Shown: piece by piece, positions 18,327 to 29,200 of the stretch
How positions within the stretch are numbered: the first letter of the stretch is position 1
Layout of the letters: the number at the start of each line of letters is the position of its first letter
DNA from: Thalassotalea fonticola
GTDB taxonomy: Bacteria > Pseudomonadota > Gammaproteobacteria > Enterobacterales > Alteromonadaceae
Reading direction: 5' to 3'
DNA: 64,000 bases
Assembly (NCBI RefSeq): GCF_032911225.1
Contig: NZ_CP136600.1
Coordinates: forward strand, 1,116,001-1,180,000
Translations under genes and position numbers: made by a program
The notes under the pieces: generated by a model
Seen by the model: only the letters and a program-made list of their open reading frames with translations
The model's database searches: none
What the model was told of the DNA's origin: nothing

Positions 18327-19685
18327 TTATAGGTATGGTGACCATGCTGGTGCTTTTACCTGCCCATTTTTCGCAGGCAAACGTGCTTTAAAGCGGCCAT
18401 CAACAGATACCAAACCCAGTACTTGGCGATTATTATACAAAGTACTATAAATTATCATGCCACCGTTAGGGGCAATACTTGGTGATTCGTCCAATCTAGT
18501 CTTCGTTAAAACTTGTACAGGATTCATCGAATCAAGCTCTTGCTTAGCAAGATGGTATTGTCCTTGTGTGCGATTAACCATTACCAATTGACGGCCATCG
18601 GGAGTAAAAGAACCACCAAGATTCATTTCTCCATCGAATGTAACTCTTTTCACTTTACCACTTGCTAAATCTACGCGATATAACTGCGGTTTACCACCCC
18701 GTTCTGAGGTAAATATTAAAGAATTTCCATCCGGTGCCCAACTTGGCTCAGTATCTATGGCGCGATGGCGAGTAATACGGCGTAATTTTTTAGTGGCAAT
18801 ATTCATTACATATACTTCAGGATTGCCATCTTTAGACAATACCATAGCCATGCTCTTGCCATCAGGAGACCAGCGAGGCGCGCCATTTATACCTTTGAAA
18901 GTTGAAATTACTTCACGCTGAGCAGTATAAATATTTTGAATATATATTTGAGCTTGGCGTTGTTCAAACGTTACATAGGCTAATTTTGTACCATCGGGTG
19001 ACCAGGTTGGTGACATTAAAGGCTCTGAAGAACTTAATAACACTTGCTCGTTGTAACCATCATAATCGGCTAGCACTAATTGATATTTTTTAGCACCACT
19101 GTCGCGCACAATCACGTAAGCAATTTTTGTTAGAAATGCACCGCGAACACCAGTAAGTTTCTCAAATATGCTATCGGATATTTGGTGTGCTTTAGGGCGA
19201 AATAGTTTTGCTGGAATATATTGACTAGGACTGGAGTTAATCAATACATGGTCATTACTTTGCACTAATTGGCCATTCTTTAACGAGCCCCCTTCACCGC
19301 CGGTCATTTGTCCGCGGATAACATCGACAAGTTTAAAAGATATCAGATAATTATTTGGCGTTGATTCGGTAACGTTACCCATAACAATAGCTTCAACCCC
19401 TAAACTGGCCCAAGCTTGAAAATCAACATCGGCAACTTTTGTTGGCATTTGCGGCATATTCATCGTGCTAATAGGATTAAATTTGCCGCTGCGCAATAAA
19501 TCATCGCTGATAACTTTGGCAATGTTTTCAGGTAATGCACTAGTGCCATTATAGGTAAACGGTAAAACAGCTATCGGTCTGGCCGTATTAACACCGCCAG
19601 TGATAACCAGCTCGAGTTCAGCTTGTGCAGTTGTTATTGTTAAGGAGAGAAAAACCAATCCGGCAAATAATTTTTTAAATATCAT
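18327..19685 (-). CDS. tolB: Tol-Pal system beta-propeller protein TolB
   Basis: A 452-residue periplasmic protein. Signal peptide ending in TTAQAELEL, with the mature N-terminus that binds TolA ([19 protein letters not shown]). The N-terminal domain spans residues about 22-165. A six-bladed beta-propeller follows, with repeated (S/A)WSPDG and (F/S)xPDGR motifs such as [23 protein letters not shown] and [12 protein letters not shown]. It binds Pal and cycles it along the envelope. It lies 18 nt after tolA. Confidence 0.95.
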   Translation of the reverse strand: MIFKKLFAGLVFLSLTITTAQAELELVITGGVNTARPIAVLPFTYNGTSALPENIAKVISDDLLRSGKFNPISTMNMPQMPTKVADVDFQAWASLGVEAIVMGNVTESTPNNYLISFKLVDVIRGQMTGGEGGSLKNGQLVQSNDHVLINSSPSQYIPAKLFRPKAHQISDSIFEKLTGVRGAFLTKIAYVIVRDSGAKKYQLVLADYDGYNEQVLLSSSEPLMSPTWSPDGTKLAYVTFEQRQAQIYIQNIYTAQREVISTFKGINGAPRWSPDGKSMAMVLSKDGNPEVYVMNIATKKLRRITRHRAIDTEPSWAPDGNSLIFTSERGGKPQLYRVDLASGKVKRVTFDGEMNLGGSFTPDGRQLVMVNRTQGQYHLAKQELDSMNPVQVLTKTRLDESPSIAPNGGMIIYSTLYNNRQVLGLVSVDGRFKARLPAKNGQVKAPAWSPYL

Positions 19686-19703
19686 TCTATTTCTAATTTT
19701 CCA

Positions 19704-20699
19704 TTAATTAATTTCTGGTATGTAATTTATGCTAAAGCTTTTAAATTGATTAAACACTTCAGGATCTTTCGAAACAGGTAAGGTACCGGCTTTATTTACG
19801 GCTTTCACAGCCTCTAAACAAACCACTTTATCGCCCGCCCCGGCTGTAGCACTTATCACAAAACCGCTACTCGCTAATTTAATTTTTATTTTACAAGACT
19901 TACCACGCATTGTTCCTTCATCGATGATGAAATTACGAGATATTGCTTGCGACACTAACGCTTTATATTTATCTACCTCACCCATAACTTGCCGACTACG
20001 AGCAGTGTCACGAGACGCCATTTCTTCAAGCATTTGCTGTTCTAACATGCGTTCTTGCTCAGCGCGTTCAGCGGCTTCTCTTTTGCGTTTATCATCTTCC
20101 AGCTTTTTACGGCGACGCTGTTCTGCAGCATCAGCAGCGGCTTTTTCTTCTTTTAAACGTTTCGCTTTTGCGTCACTTGCAGCTTTTTCAGCTTGTTTAC
20201 GCTCTTGCTCTTTTTTCTTACGTATTTTCTCTTGAGTTGCTGCTTTCGCTTTCGCGGTTTTTGCCGCAGCATCAGCTTTTTTCTTTTCAGCTTCTTTTTT
20301 CTTGCGCTGTTTTTCTAAGTTTTTTATTTTTTGAGCTTCATTTTTGCGTTTTTTAGCCGCATCATCAGCTCTACGCTCTAATTCTTTAATGCGGTCATCT
20401 TCACGTTTTTTAGCCGCTTGTTTTTGCCTTTTAAGTTTATCAACTTGTTGTTTCAGTTTGCTCTCATCAATAACTACTGCATCAATCACTTGCATTTGTG
20501 GTTTAACAACAGGCTTAGCTTTAGGACTAAAGTCTGTATTAAGCATTAATACAATGGCCATGATTAAATGAAGACCTACTGCCGCAGCAATAGCAATGAT
20601 ATATTGCTGTTTAGCATTTTTACCATCGGGCAAATAGGTAAACACCAACATGCATTTGTTAACTAAATTGCAAATCGCATTTTTAAAAACTGCAAACAC
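19704..20699 (-). CDS. tolA: Cell envelope integrity protein TolA
   Basis: A 331-residue inner-membrane protein spanning the periplasm. The apparent start is a GTG at 20697-20699 with GGAG upstream; an in-frame ATG 16 codons later is possible. A membrane helix lies at about residues 33-54 (IIAIAAAVGLHLIMAIVLML). A long Lys/Ala/Glu-rich helical stalk covers about residues 75-230, and the C-terminal domain III contains RGKSCKIKIKLASSGFV and CLEAVKAV. It transmits TolQR energy to TolB-Pal. It sits 4 nt after tolR. Confidence 0.93.
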   Translation of the reverse strand: MFAVFKNAICNLVNKCMLVFTYLPDGKNAKQQYIIAIAAAVGLHLIMAIVLMLNTDFSPKAKPVVKPQMQVIDAVVIDESKLKQQVDKLKRQKQAAKKREDDRIKELERRADDAAKKRKNEAQKIKNLEKQRKKKEAEKKKADAAAKTAKAKAATQEKIRKKKEQERKQAEKAASDAKAKRLKEEKAAADAAEQRRRKKLEDDKRKREAAERAEQERMLEQQMLEEMASRDTARSRQVMGEVDKYKALVSQAISRNFIIDEGTMRGKSCKIKIKLASSGFVISATAGAGDKVVCLEAVKAVNKAGTLPVSKDPEVFNQFKSFSINYIPEIN

Positions 20700-20703
20700 T
20701 TTA

Positions 20704-21126
20704 TTATTGCTCCGGCGATTCGGTCATTAGGCCAACGGAAGGAACACCCGACTGTTGCAATAACACCATGAGTTGAATAATTGAATTATATGGGACATTA
20801 CCATCACCATTAACCACTACAGGGGTGTCTGGATCAACTTCTAATCGCGCTCGAACTAACACTGCTAATTCGGCAGGTTCGAGCGATTCAGACTTAGAGT
20901 CGCCCACATTTAAATAAAACAAACCGTCAATATCCACACTGGCAACAATGGGTGTTTTAGAGTCTTGTGGTAGTGACTCTGAATCAGCTTTTGGCAAATC
21001 AACTTTTACCCCCTGAGTGATCAAAGGAGCAGTCACCATAAAGATGATCAACAGCACCAACATTACATCAATATATGGCACAACGTTGATTTCGGCTACA
21101 CGTTTACGTTTAACTCTAACGTACAT
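20704..21126 (-). CDS. tolR: Tol-Pal system protein TolR
   Basis: A 140-residue ExbD/TolR protein with one membrane helix at about residues 15-40 containing the proton-pathway aspartate in NVVPYIDVMLVLLIIFMV. The periplasmic domain ends with NSIIQLMVLLQQSGVPSVGL. With TolQ it forms the proton-driven motor that energises TolA. It lies 15 nt after tolQ. Confidence 0.95.
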   Translation of the reverse strand: MYVRVKRKRVAEINVVPYIDVMLVLLIIFMVTAPLITQGVKVDLPKADSESLPQDSKTPIVASVDIDGLFYLNVGDSKSESLEPAELAVLVRARLEVDPDTPVVVNGDGNVPYNSIIQLMVLLQQSGVPSVGLMTESPEQ

Positions 21127-21141
21127 ACTAAATCCTCGACG

Positions 21142-21834
21142 CTATTGAGCTTGAGTTCGGTTAGAGGCAATAGATTGGCGTTGTAAGATACTTGAAAACT
21201 CTTCGACAAAATTACCATAACTATTTTCAAGTTTTTCAACCGTATGAGAAAAACGGTTAAATGCCATTACCGCAGGTATTGCAGCAAATAATCCCATAGC
21301 GGTGGCAATAAGTGCTTCGGCTATGCCAGGTGCAACCATAGAAAGTGTTGCTTGCTGAACTGCGCCTAAGGCAATAAATGAATTCATAATTCCCCAAACC
21401 GTACCAAACAAGCCAATATAAGGGCTAATAGAACCAACGGTTGCTAAAAAAGATAAATGAGTTTCTAATTCATCTACTTCGCGAGATAAGGAAACTCGCA
21501 TAGCTCTATGGGTGCCATCAATAACTGCCTGTGGCGATGAATCAGGGCTTTTCCTGATACGGGCAAACTCTTTAAAACCCGCGACAAATAAACTTTCAAT
21601 ACCATCTACAGCGCCACGAGCACTGATTTCTTTGTACAATTTACTTAAATCAGCACCAGACCAGAATTTGTCTTCAAACGTCGATGATTGTACTTGGGCT
21701 TTATTCAGCGCTTTTGAGCGTTGAATAATCATGGTCCATGAAGCAATAGAAAAACCTAATAAACAAAGCATAACCGCTTTGACCAGAAGGCTGGCTTGTA
21801 AAAATAAATCAAAAAACGATAATTCAGCGTGCAC
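21142..21834 (-). CDS. tolQ: Tol-Pal system protein TolQ
   Basis: A 230-residue MotA/TolQ/ExbB channel protein with three membrane helices: residues about 15-35, 135-160 ([20 protein letters not shown]) and 170-195 ([20 protein letters not shown]). The start is a GTG at 21832-21834 with GGAG 9 nt upstream. It overlaps the end of ybgC by 11 nt, so the two are translationally coupled. Confidence 0.95.
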   Translation of the reverse strand: MHAELSFFDLFLQASLLVKAVMLCLLGFSIASWTMIIQRSKALNKAQVQSSTFEDKFWSGADLSKLYKEISARGAVDGIESLFVAGFKEFARIRKSPDSSPQAVIDGTHRAMRVSLSREVDELETHLSFLATVGSISPYIGLFGTVWGIMNSFIALGAVQQATLSMVAPGIAEALIATAMGLFAAIPAVMAFNRFSHTVEKLENSYGNFVEEFSSILQRQSIASNRTQAQ

Positions 21835-22240
21835 TAGTTAAAGCTCCTAAAATTTGTTCTGGAATTGCACAAGGTTTGGCGCGTTGTAAATTAACGCTAG
21901 CGACGAGCACGGAAACATTACATAAAATGTCGCCGTGTTGATTTTGAATCACTTGCTCAAATACCAAACTGGCTTTTTTTAAATTTGAAATTGTTGTTGT
22001 AATGGTTAGCAAATCATCGAGTTTGGCAGAGGCTCTGTTATCCATTTCAACCTTTCTGACCACGAATCCTAACTTTTGTTCAAGAAAAAATGACTGATTT
22101 ATTCCCAAGTCTCTAAGCCATTCCGTTCTGGCTCGCTCAGCAAACTTTAAATAATTAGCGTAATAAACTATGCCACCGGCGTCGGTGTCTTCATAGTAAA
22201 CTCGCAAGTCATATTGAAAAGCATTGTTATTATTATTCAT
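21824..22240 (-). CDS. ybgC: Acyl-CoA thioesterase YbgC (tol-pal associated)
   Basis: A 138-residue hotdog-fold thioesterase. The catalytic motif is [26 protein letters not shown] (residues about 10-35), with the conserved aspartate and the TDAGG loop. It is the first gene of the tol-pal operon as in other gammaproteobacteria, and hydrolyses short or acyl-carrier-linked thioesters. Exact substrate here is unknown. Confidence 0.93.
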   Translation of the reverse strand: MNNNNNAFQYDLRVYYEDTDAGGIVYYANYLKFAERARTEWLRDLGINQSFFLEQKLGFVVRKVEMDNRASAKLDDLLTITTTISNLKKASLVFEQVIQNQHGDILCNVSVLVASVNLQRAKPCAIPEQILGALTSAR

Positions 22241-22553
22241 TCGCTCTAAATAGTAGATTTGTACATTTAAATTACACTGGCTTATATTACGCGAATTTAA
22301 ACCCTACACTCAAGTGGATTAATGCAATAGGTTAAATTTTTTTTCATTTATTTTATAAAAACAATATTTAAAAAATCACGATGAGCGCATCCTCTTTTAC
22401 AATTTACACATAACCATTATTTTTATTAACTTATGAAAATAACTAATTACAACAAAAACAACTTAGATACAAAGGCACTAAAGAGAACTCCTACCAGCAA
22501 TAAATAAATTCTATTCATTAGTTTTTCTAATGAATAATTTTAATTTATTTAGT

Positions 22554-22582
22554 TTGTTAACTTTTTATTTACTCCATATAAT
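22554..22582 (+). promoter_or_regulatory. Strong sigma70-like promoter in the ybgC-xdhC intergenic region
   Basis: TTGTTA (22554-22559), 17-nt spacer, TATAAT (22577-22582). No gene starts just downstream, but a strong intrinsic terminator lies about 80-105 nt further on, so it appears to drive a short non-coding transcript. Confidence 0.6.
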
Positions 22583-22588
22583 TCCCCC

Positions 22589-22687
22589 ATCTAAGCGACA
22601 TCTCTTGTTTTAATTATGTTTCTGGATTTATTTAACTTCCTCCTATCAACTTATGTTGTTTGCCCGCTAATTAGCGGGCTTTTTTTT
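22589..22687 (+). ncRNA. Candidate small RNA (~100 nt)
   Basis: Bounded by the promoter at 22554-22582 and by a GCCCGCTAATTAGCGGGC hairpin followed by eight T residues. The unstructured middle has the C/U-rich stretch CTTCCTCC (22637-22644 region), complementary to Shine-Dalgarno sequences. A 48-codon reading frame starting at 22616 runs across the terminator but has no ribosome site, so a regulatory RNA is preferred. No known sRNA family is recognised. Confidence 0.5.
22662..22687 (+). terminator. Strong rho-independent terminator
   Basis: Perfect stem GCCCGCTA/TAGCGGGC (22662-22679, 2-nt loop region) followed by T8. It ends the candidate small RNA. Confidence 0.85.
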
Positions 22688-22904
22688 GCCTTCATGGAGG
22701 AAGGCATGTCGAAATTACAGGGAGGTAGTATTTCGACGTCTATTCGATTACCACTAAACTGATTAACTTTTGAATAAATTCGGACCAACCATAGTAAAAT
22801 AGAGGTTGGCGCGTGCTTGTTCGCGCGTTAGCTAAAATTATTTCTTTAACTTTCTATAATTTATCAGTAGTTTAAGTGTATTAAGAATTTAGCAAAGTAA
22901 ACTA
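22688..22904. other. Remainder of the ybgC-xdhC intergenic region
   Basis: No gene is seen. A perfect 8-bp hairpin GTCGAAAT/ATTTCGAC (22708-22737) and a smaller GCGCG/CGCGC hairpin (22809-22826) are present. These may belong to the leader of the XdhC-like gene; no known riboswitch is recognised. Confidence 0.5.
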
Positions 22905-23888
22905 ATGCAACTTACTGACATAAATGTAATTATCAAAGCTGAGCAGTGGCTATCTGCAGGCAAGCCTATTTGGCTTTGTACTATTTTAAAAACCTATGGC
23001 TCTGCTCCTCGGCCAATAGGCTCAATTTTTTTAACCGATGGTAATGAACGGGTAGGCTCTATTTCAGGAGGTTGTTTAGAAGATGCATTTGTAAATATGA
23101 TCAAACAAGGCAGGTTCTTAAAGACAGCACAGGTATTCACTTACGGTGATCATGCCGTTGAGCAAGACATTGCTAGAGAATTACCTTGTGGTGGCACAAT
23201 TCGTTTGTTAGTCGAGCACTTCATTCCAACTGTAATTAATCAACAAATCATTGTTAACTGGCTTGAACTTGCCCAAACTCAGCAAGCCTTTTTAAGAGAA
23301 GTTTTCTTTAATGATGATATCAGCAACACATCCCCGCGGTTAGATGACACATTCCCACAAGTTGTAGAAGACAATTTAAGTGTACAGCTGGCTTATGCTC
23401 AGGTGTATTCACTTTTACTCATAGGTATAGGACAAGTAACCGAGCACATTGCGCAATTAGGCTTGCAGGCAGGTTTTGATGTAAAAGTATGTGATATGCG
23501 CAAAGAATTAAGTTCAAGTTGGCACTTTACTAAAGCCAATGGCGGTGTCGATATCCATTGGCAGTCACCCGATGAATTTATTGAGCAATATGCAAATAAA
23601 CGCAGTGCGGTATTAGCGCTCGCTCATGATCCAAGAGTTGATGATGTTGCTATGATGACCGTATTCGATACCCCTGCTTTTTACATTGGCGCTATGGGTT
23701 CAATGCGAACAACCGCAAACCGACGCGATCGACTTAAACGAATATGTGCATTAAGCGATGAGCAATTAAGCCGATTAACCGCCCCCATCGGATTAAATAT
23801 TGGTAGTAAAACTCCGTTTGAAATTGCCATTTCGACCATGGCTGACATCATCAGGGTACGGCACTCAATTAGCAAAGAATTATTATGA
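22905..23888 (+). CDS. XdhC/CoxI family protein
   Basis: A 327-residue protein. The N-terminal XdhC_CoxI domain contains LKTYGSAPRPIGSIFLT and GSISGGCLEDAFV. The C-terminal Rossmann-type XdhC_C domain contains SLLLIGIGQVTEHIAQLG and the signature YIGAMGSMRTTANRRDRL. XdhC proteins bind molybdenum cofactor and help insert its sulfurated form into xanthine dehydrogenase-like enzymes. No such hydroxylase is nearby. It overlaps the next gene by 4 nt (ATGA). Confidence 0.88.
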   Translation: MQLTDINVIIKAEQWLSAGKPIWLCTILKTYGSAPRPIGSIFLTDGNERVGSISGGCLEDAFVNMIKQGRFLKTAQVFTYGDHAVEQDIARELPCGGTIRLLVEHFIPTVINQQIIVNWLELAQTQQAFLREVFFNDDISNTSPRLDDTFPQVVEDNLSVQLAYAQVYSLLLIGIGQVTEHIAQLGLQAGFDVKVCDMRKELSSSWHFTKANGGVDIHWQSPDEFIEQYANKRSAVLALAHDPRVDDVAMMTVFDTPAFYIGAMGSMRTTANRRDRLKRICALSDEQLSRLTAPIGLNIGSKTPFEIAISTMADIIRVRHSISKELL

Positions 23889-24469
23889 CCCATCATATCG
23901 CGCTGGTGCTTGCTGCAGGCTTCTCCAAACGTTACGGCAGTGACAAAAGGCTGTCGGGTGACAAGCAACCATTAATTTTACAAACCCTAGATTTAGTTTG
24001 TCAGAATTTTAACACCGTATATCTTGTACATCGCCACCTTGATGATACTTTTCTGGCTACAATTAAACACAAATCACTTAGTTTAATCCCTGCACCTAAG
24101 GGCGATATCGGTTTAGGAAATAGTTTAGCCGCAGGTATTAAGGGTATTTTGAAAAATCAAACAGCAAATAAGATAAGTAGTGTCAGTATTTTCTTAGCCG
24201 ATATGCCCTATATAAATTCTGACACTATAAAAATGCTATTACGCGAATCGGTTAGTAGTAACATTGTCCGGCCAATGTTTCAAAATCAAGCTGGCCACCC
24301 TGTTTGTTTTGGTACTGAATTTTTGGCGCAGTTAAGTCAATTATGTGGCGATCTTGGCGCAGTAAAAGTTATCAAGGCCAACAATGATAAATTACATTTA
24401 ATGAAAGTAGACGACAGTGGCACCGTAGCAGATATTGACAAACCTGGTGATTGGCAAAGCTTAAATTAA
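23885..24469 (+). CDS. MobA-like nucleotidyltransferase (MocA-type)
   Basis: A 194-residue NTP-transferase-fold protein. The nucleotide-binding N-terminus is ALVLAAGFSKRYGSDKRL, the metal-binding acidic motif is FLADMPYIN, and GHPVCFG lies in the second half. Such proteins make the CMP or GMP dinucleotide form of molybdenum cofactor. The 4-nt overlap with the XdhC-like gene supports joint maturation of a molybdo-hydroxylase encoded elsewhere. Confidence 0.82.
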   Translation: MTHHIALVLAAGFSKRYGSDKRLSGDKQPLILQTLDLVCQNFNTVYLVHRHLDDTFLATIKHKSLSLIPAPKGDIGLGNSLAAGIKGILKNQTANKISSVSIFLADMPYINSDTIKMLLRESVSSNIVRPMFQNQAGHPVCFGTEFLAQLSQLCGDLGAVKVIKANNDKLHLMKVDDSGTVADIDKPGDWQSLN

Positions 24470-24566
24470 ACATTTATGAAATATTTATATACATAACTGG
24501 TATTGCTCACTTTATTCATTGGTGATAAATTGGCTTCGATTTAATTTTGGATAATGTCTCACACAG

Positions 24567-24911
24567 ATGAAACCACACTGGTTAAGCTACTTATTAGTAC
24601 TTTCGATTGCTTTGCAGTCGTTTTTTACTGTGCTTAACGCTCAAGAAATCCATCAAGTAGAAAACGAGCATATCAAAATTGAACATTCCCACGACAATGA
24701 CTTTCAAGTAGCGTCAGATAATAGCGCTGATGATGACCATCAAATCGAAGACTGCCATCATTGTGGCCATTGCCATGGCTCTCATTCTCAATGGGTAACG
24801 GCAAATGATCTTAACTCTATTGCACAAAGTAATAACGAACAATCATTACCCTATTTAGTTGTTAGTAATAATGGTCACTTAGATAGCCCGCTTCGCCCTC
24901 CAATTTCTTAA
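24567..24911 (+). CDS. Small secreted His/Cys-rich protein of a metal-efflux cluster
   Basis: A 114-residue protein with a signal peptide (ALQSFFTVLNAQE). It carries an acidic, histidine-rich centre and the metal-binding motif CHHCGHCHGSH at about residues 66-76. The mature C-terminus is short and polar (LDSPLRPPIS). Its position just before an RND metal-efflux adaptor/pump pair and its metal ligands suggest a periplasmic metal-binding accessory, like CzcI-type proteins. No specific family is certain. Confidence 0.7.
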   Translation: MKPHWLSYLLVLSIALQSFFTVLNAQEIHQVENEHIKIEHSHDNDFQVASDNSADDDHQIEDCHHCGHCHGSHSQWVTANDLNSIAQSNNEQSLPYLVVSNNGHLDSPLRPPIS

Positions 24912-24993
24912 TTTTTATTAACAAAGTTTATTACGTAATTTCTTTTCATTAAGGAATTGCTGCTTATTATTTTTAAAAGTTAAGAGAATTTAT

Positions 24994-26193
24994 ATGAAAC
25001 CTATTTATAGTGGCCGCATTGTGCTGGTCGCATTATTATTAGCTATGCCTTTTTCATTTAGCCAAGCAAGTGAAGAAGATGGTCACAATCACGCTGCAGA
25101 AGAACAGCAAAGCAAACCTAACACCGTATTAGCTTTATCGGACGGCGACGGAATCCTGACCGAGGCTAACGATGAAGACCATGAATCTGCCATAGAGTTA
25201 TCAACAAAACAAGTTAGTCTTGCCGGTATCAAAGTTGAAACACTTACTGCCAAAATCATGCACGAAAAAGTTTATGCGCCAACTGAAATCAAGGCTAATG
25301 GCTATACCAGTTATGTGGTATCGCCTAGAGTCGATTCAATTGTATTAAAAAGACACGTTGCCCTAGGCGAACATGTCGTTAAAGGCCAACCTTTAGTCAC
25401 TCTTTTTAGTGAAGTGATCGCCCAAGCAGAGGCTGATTATCGTATTTATTACAATGATTGGCTTAGAGTGCAAAATATAGATAAAAGTGCAGTGAGTGAG
25501 AAAAGTATCTCTGAAGCCGAAACGCGTTACAATGCTGCCCTTGCCAGCCTTAAGGCGTTTGGTTTATCAACAGCAACAATCAACCAACTTAGCAAAGATA
25601 ACGCCTCACCTCTTGGTCAATATACCTTGGAAGCAATACAATCTGGTTCGGTATTAAGCGATGATTTTCAACAAGGCCAACGAGTTGAATCGGGAAAGAC
25701 GCTGATGGTGCTTGCCGACGAGAGCGAACTTTGGGTAGAAGCAAAGTTATCACCTAGTGTTGATCTTGCCTTACCTGCGGGAACTAAAGCGACATTAACG
25801 GTTTATGGCACTTCATATGTCGCAACTGTGATCCAAGAAGCACACACTATTGATCCTGAAACTCGTACTCGCATTGTACGTTTATCTGTTAACAATGATG
25901 ATCATAAATTACACGCAGGTATGTTTGGCGATGTGTTTTTTAACTTAGAAACGGCAACTGAAGTAATTGCCGTACCAGAAACAGCGCTTATGCGTGGCAG
26001 TGATGGTGATTGGCTAGTATTTATTGAAGATCATCCTGGTGAATTCATCGCTAAAGAAGTTGAACTAGGACGATCATTAGGCGAGTTTAGAGAAATATCA
26101 GGCATCGCATCAGGGTTAAATGTTGTTATGCAAGGGGCATTTTTTATTGCCTCAGAGCAAGCAAAAGGCGGCTTTGATCCGCACAACCATTAA
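24994..26193 (+). CDS. RND heavy-metal efflux periplasmic adaptor (CusB/CzcB family)
   Basis: A 399-residue membrane-fusion protein. Signal peptide ending in SFSQASEE, then a His-rich mature N-terminus (DGHNHAAEE) and a His-ending C-terminus (DPHNH). The lipoyl/barrel-sandwich halves are YVVSPRVDSIVLKRHVALG and VKGQPLVTLFS, with a helical hairpin (residues about 145-205) and a beta-barrel with KATLTVYGTSYVATV. It links the inner-membrane pump to an outer-membrane channel. It lies 19 nt upstream of the pump gene. Confidence 0.88.
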   Translation: MKPIYSGRIVLVALLLAMPFSFSQASEEDGHNHAAEEQQSKPNTVLALSDGDGILTEANDEDHESAIELSTKQVSLAGIKVETLTAKIMHEKVYAPTEIKANGYTSYVVSPRVDSIVLKRHVALGEHVVKGQPLVTLFSEVIAQAEADYRIYYNDWLRVQNIDKSAVSEKSISEAETRYNAALASLKAFGLSTATINQLSKDNASPLGQYTLEAIQSGSVLSDDFQQGQRVESGKTLMVLADESELWVEAKLSPSVDLALPAGTKATLTVYGTSYVATVIQEAHTIDPETRTRIVRLSVNNDDHKLHAGMFGDVFFNLETATEVIAVPETALMRGSDGDWLVFIEDHPGEFIAKEVELGRSLGEFREISGIASGLNVVMQGAFFIASEQAKGGFDPHNH

Positions 26194-26212
26194 TAAATTG
26201 GAGTAGTTTACT

Positions 26213-29200
26213 ATGTTTAATCGAATTATCGATTGGGCGGTAACGAACCGATTATTGGTTGTTATCGCACTGATCACCCTGTTAGCCACGGCAATCGCCG
26301 TGATCCCTAAGTTGAATTTAGATGCATTTCCTGATGTAACCAACGTGCAGGTCACTATTAATACTGAAGCGCCGGGGTTAGCCTCGGAAGAAGTGGAGCA
26401 ATTAATTACGTTTCCTATTGAATCAGTCATGTATGCACTACCCGATGTCGCGCAAGTACGCTCTATATCTAAAACCGGCCTTTCCGGCATTACGGTAGTA
26501 TTTAATGAAGGAGTCGATATTTATTTTGCCCGGCAGTTAGTGTTTGAGCAATTACAATCAGCCAAAGAACTCATTCCTGCCAATGTTGGTTCACCAGAAT
26601 TAGGGCCAAACACTTCAGGTTTAGGGCAAGTTTATCAGTATATGCTGATTGCAGAGCAAGGTTCAGGGTACGACAACAAAAGCTTGCGCAGTCTAAACGA
26701 CTGGGTAGTCAAATTATTACTAATGCCAGTAGATGGGATTACCGATGTGTTGTCTTTTGGCGGTGATGTACTGCAATATCAAGTGAACATAGATCCATCT
26801 AAATTATTATCATACAACCTTACTCAAGCTGATGTAATTGCTGCCCTTGAACGAAATAACAGCAATGTTGGCGGTTGGTACCTAAATCGCGGCCAAGAGC
26901 AGTTAGTGATCAGAGGCACAGGCTGGCTTAGCCACTCAGAACAAGGCTTGCAAGAATTAGGTCAAGTACCGCTTAAAACAATTGCCGGAACTGTAGTAAC
27001 CGTTGCCGATGTCGCTAAAGTAGAATTTGGTGATGAAATTCGTCAAGGCGCGGTTACCATGACTGAAAGAGATGTTGAAGGTAATGTTAATTCACTCGGT
27101 GAAGTCGTTTCCGGAATTGTGCTCAAACGAATGGGGGCAAACACTAAATCAACCATTGATGGCATTATTGAGCGCAATGCGTTAATTAATCAAGCTTTAC
27201 CTGAAGGGGTCACGTTTAAACCATTTTACGATCAAGCTGATTTAATTAAGCAAGCAATTGACACTGTGACCAATGCTTTATTATTAGCGTTTGTGTTTAT
27301 TATTATTGTACTAGCGCTATTTTTATTAAATTTAAGAGCTACCTTTCTGGTCTTAATATCTATCCCTATTTCAATCACAATTGCTTTGTTGATCATGTCT
27401 TGGTTTGGTTTATCCGCCAATTTAATGTCACTTGGAGGAATTGCTGTGGCCATTGGTATGCTAGTAGATGGCTCGGTAGTTATGGTGGAGAATATGTTTA
27501 AACATTTAACCTCTCCTGATGCTATTCATCAGCAAAAAGCCAAAGATAGGAATGACCAAGAAGATGACCCTCATGATATCGCACACGACAGTAATAACCC
27601 GCAAGGTATTTCATTAAGGCTACAGCAAGCTGGTAAAGAAGTTGCTCGGCCAATATTTTTCGCCACCATGATCATACTCGTAGTGTTTACCCCTATGTTT
27701 ACCTTTGAAGGGGTTGAAGCTAAGTTATTCCAGCCTATGGCGATTAGTATTATGTTAGCCATAATTTCAGCATTGTTTGTCGCGCTGATCATTGTGCCGG
27801 CTTTAGCAACCTTTATGTTCAAAAAAAGCTTTAAAGCACCAAACAATGTATTGTTAAATCCATTAGAAGCTGGTTATCGAAAGTCATTAAAGTGGGCAAT
27901 AGAGAATAGTAAAATAGTGCTATCAATTGCTTTAGCGTTGTTACTGTCTGCTGCATTTTTAGTACCTAAATTAGGCACAGAGTTTGTTCCTGAGCTTGAA
28001 GAAGGCACAATAAACTTACGAGTAACTTTAGCACCTTCGTCAAGTTTAGAAACCGCACTTAGCGTTGCACCAAAACTTGAAGCCATGCTGATGGAATTTC
28101 CTGAAGTGACCTATACCCTGAGTCGTATTGGCCGACCGGAAATTGGCGGCGATCCTGAGCCGGTAAATAACATTGAAGTTTATATCGGTTTAACACCCAT
28201 ATCACAATGGACAAGTGCAACTGACAGAGTTGCCTTACAAGAGTTAATGTCAATTAAGCTTGAGCAATTTCCGGGTTTACTGCTGAATTTCTCACAGCCT
28301 ATCGCCACACGCGTAGACGAACTTTTATCAGGGGTAAAAGCGCAACTTGCCATTAAACTATTTGGCCCTGATTTAACAGTGCTGGCCGAAAAAGGCTTAG
28401 AGATAGAAAGTGCTATTAAAGATGTCAATGGTGCCAGAGACGTTGCCATTGAACAAATAGTTGGTGAATCACAACTGGTGATAAGCCCAAATCGTCGACA
28501 ACTTTCTCGTTATGGTTTGTCAGTTGATGATGTTATGAGGGTTGTTAGAGACGGCCTTGGGGGGCAAGCTGCCGGACAGATAATTAATGGTAATGAACGT
28601 TATGACATTTATGTAAGACTTGCTGAAGAGTTTCGCAATAAGCAGGACAAAATTTCTGAGCTGCGCATACAATCACCAACCGGTGCTTGGGTAAGGCTCG
28701 GTGATGTTGCTAACGTTGGCATTGAATCAGGACCGCCGCAAATAAGGCGCGATGATGTACAACGCCGAGTAGTAATTCAAGCTAATGTACAAGGCCGCGA
28801 TATGGGGAGCGTGGTTGCTGATATACGTGCAGTTATAAACAATAAAGTTGATTTACCAGCTGGTTACTCGGTATTAATTGGCGGACAATTTGAATCGCAA
28901 CAGCGTGCACAGAAAAGGTTAATGATAGTAGTACCAATTTCACTGGCATTGATTGCTTTGCTACTTTATTTCTCATTTGGTTCTATCGGGCAAGCGGCCT
29001 TAATATTAGTAAATGTTCCTTTAGCGATTATCGGCGGCGTATTCTCATTGTACTTTTCTGGGCAGTATCTATCGGTTCCTAGCTCCGTAGGCTTTATTAC
29101 CTTATTTGGAGTCGCTGTGTTAAATGGTGTGGTAATGGTTGAAAGTATCAATCGACGAGTAGTAGATGGCGCGTCGATAACTAATGCAGCTTTTGAAGGG

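Noticed and set aside
19924..20571. Plus-strand frames opposite tolA
   Set aside because: They are mirror images of the Lys/Ala-rich tolA stalk in reverse complement and lack start signals.
22616..22764. 48-codon frame across the small-RNA terminator
   Set aside because: No ribosome site and it would pass through a strong terminator hairpin; kept only as an alternative reading of the small-RNA candidate.
27232..29151. Minus-strand frames inside the RND pump gene
   Set aside because: Shadow frames of a well-supported gene with no ribosome sites.
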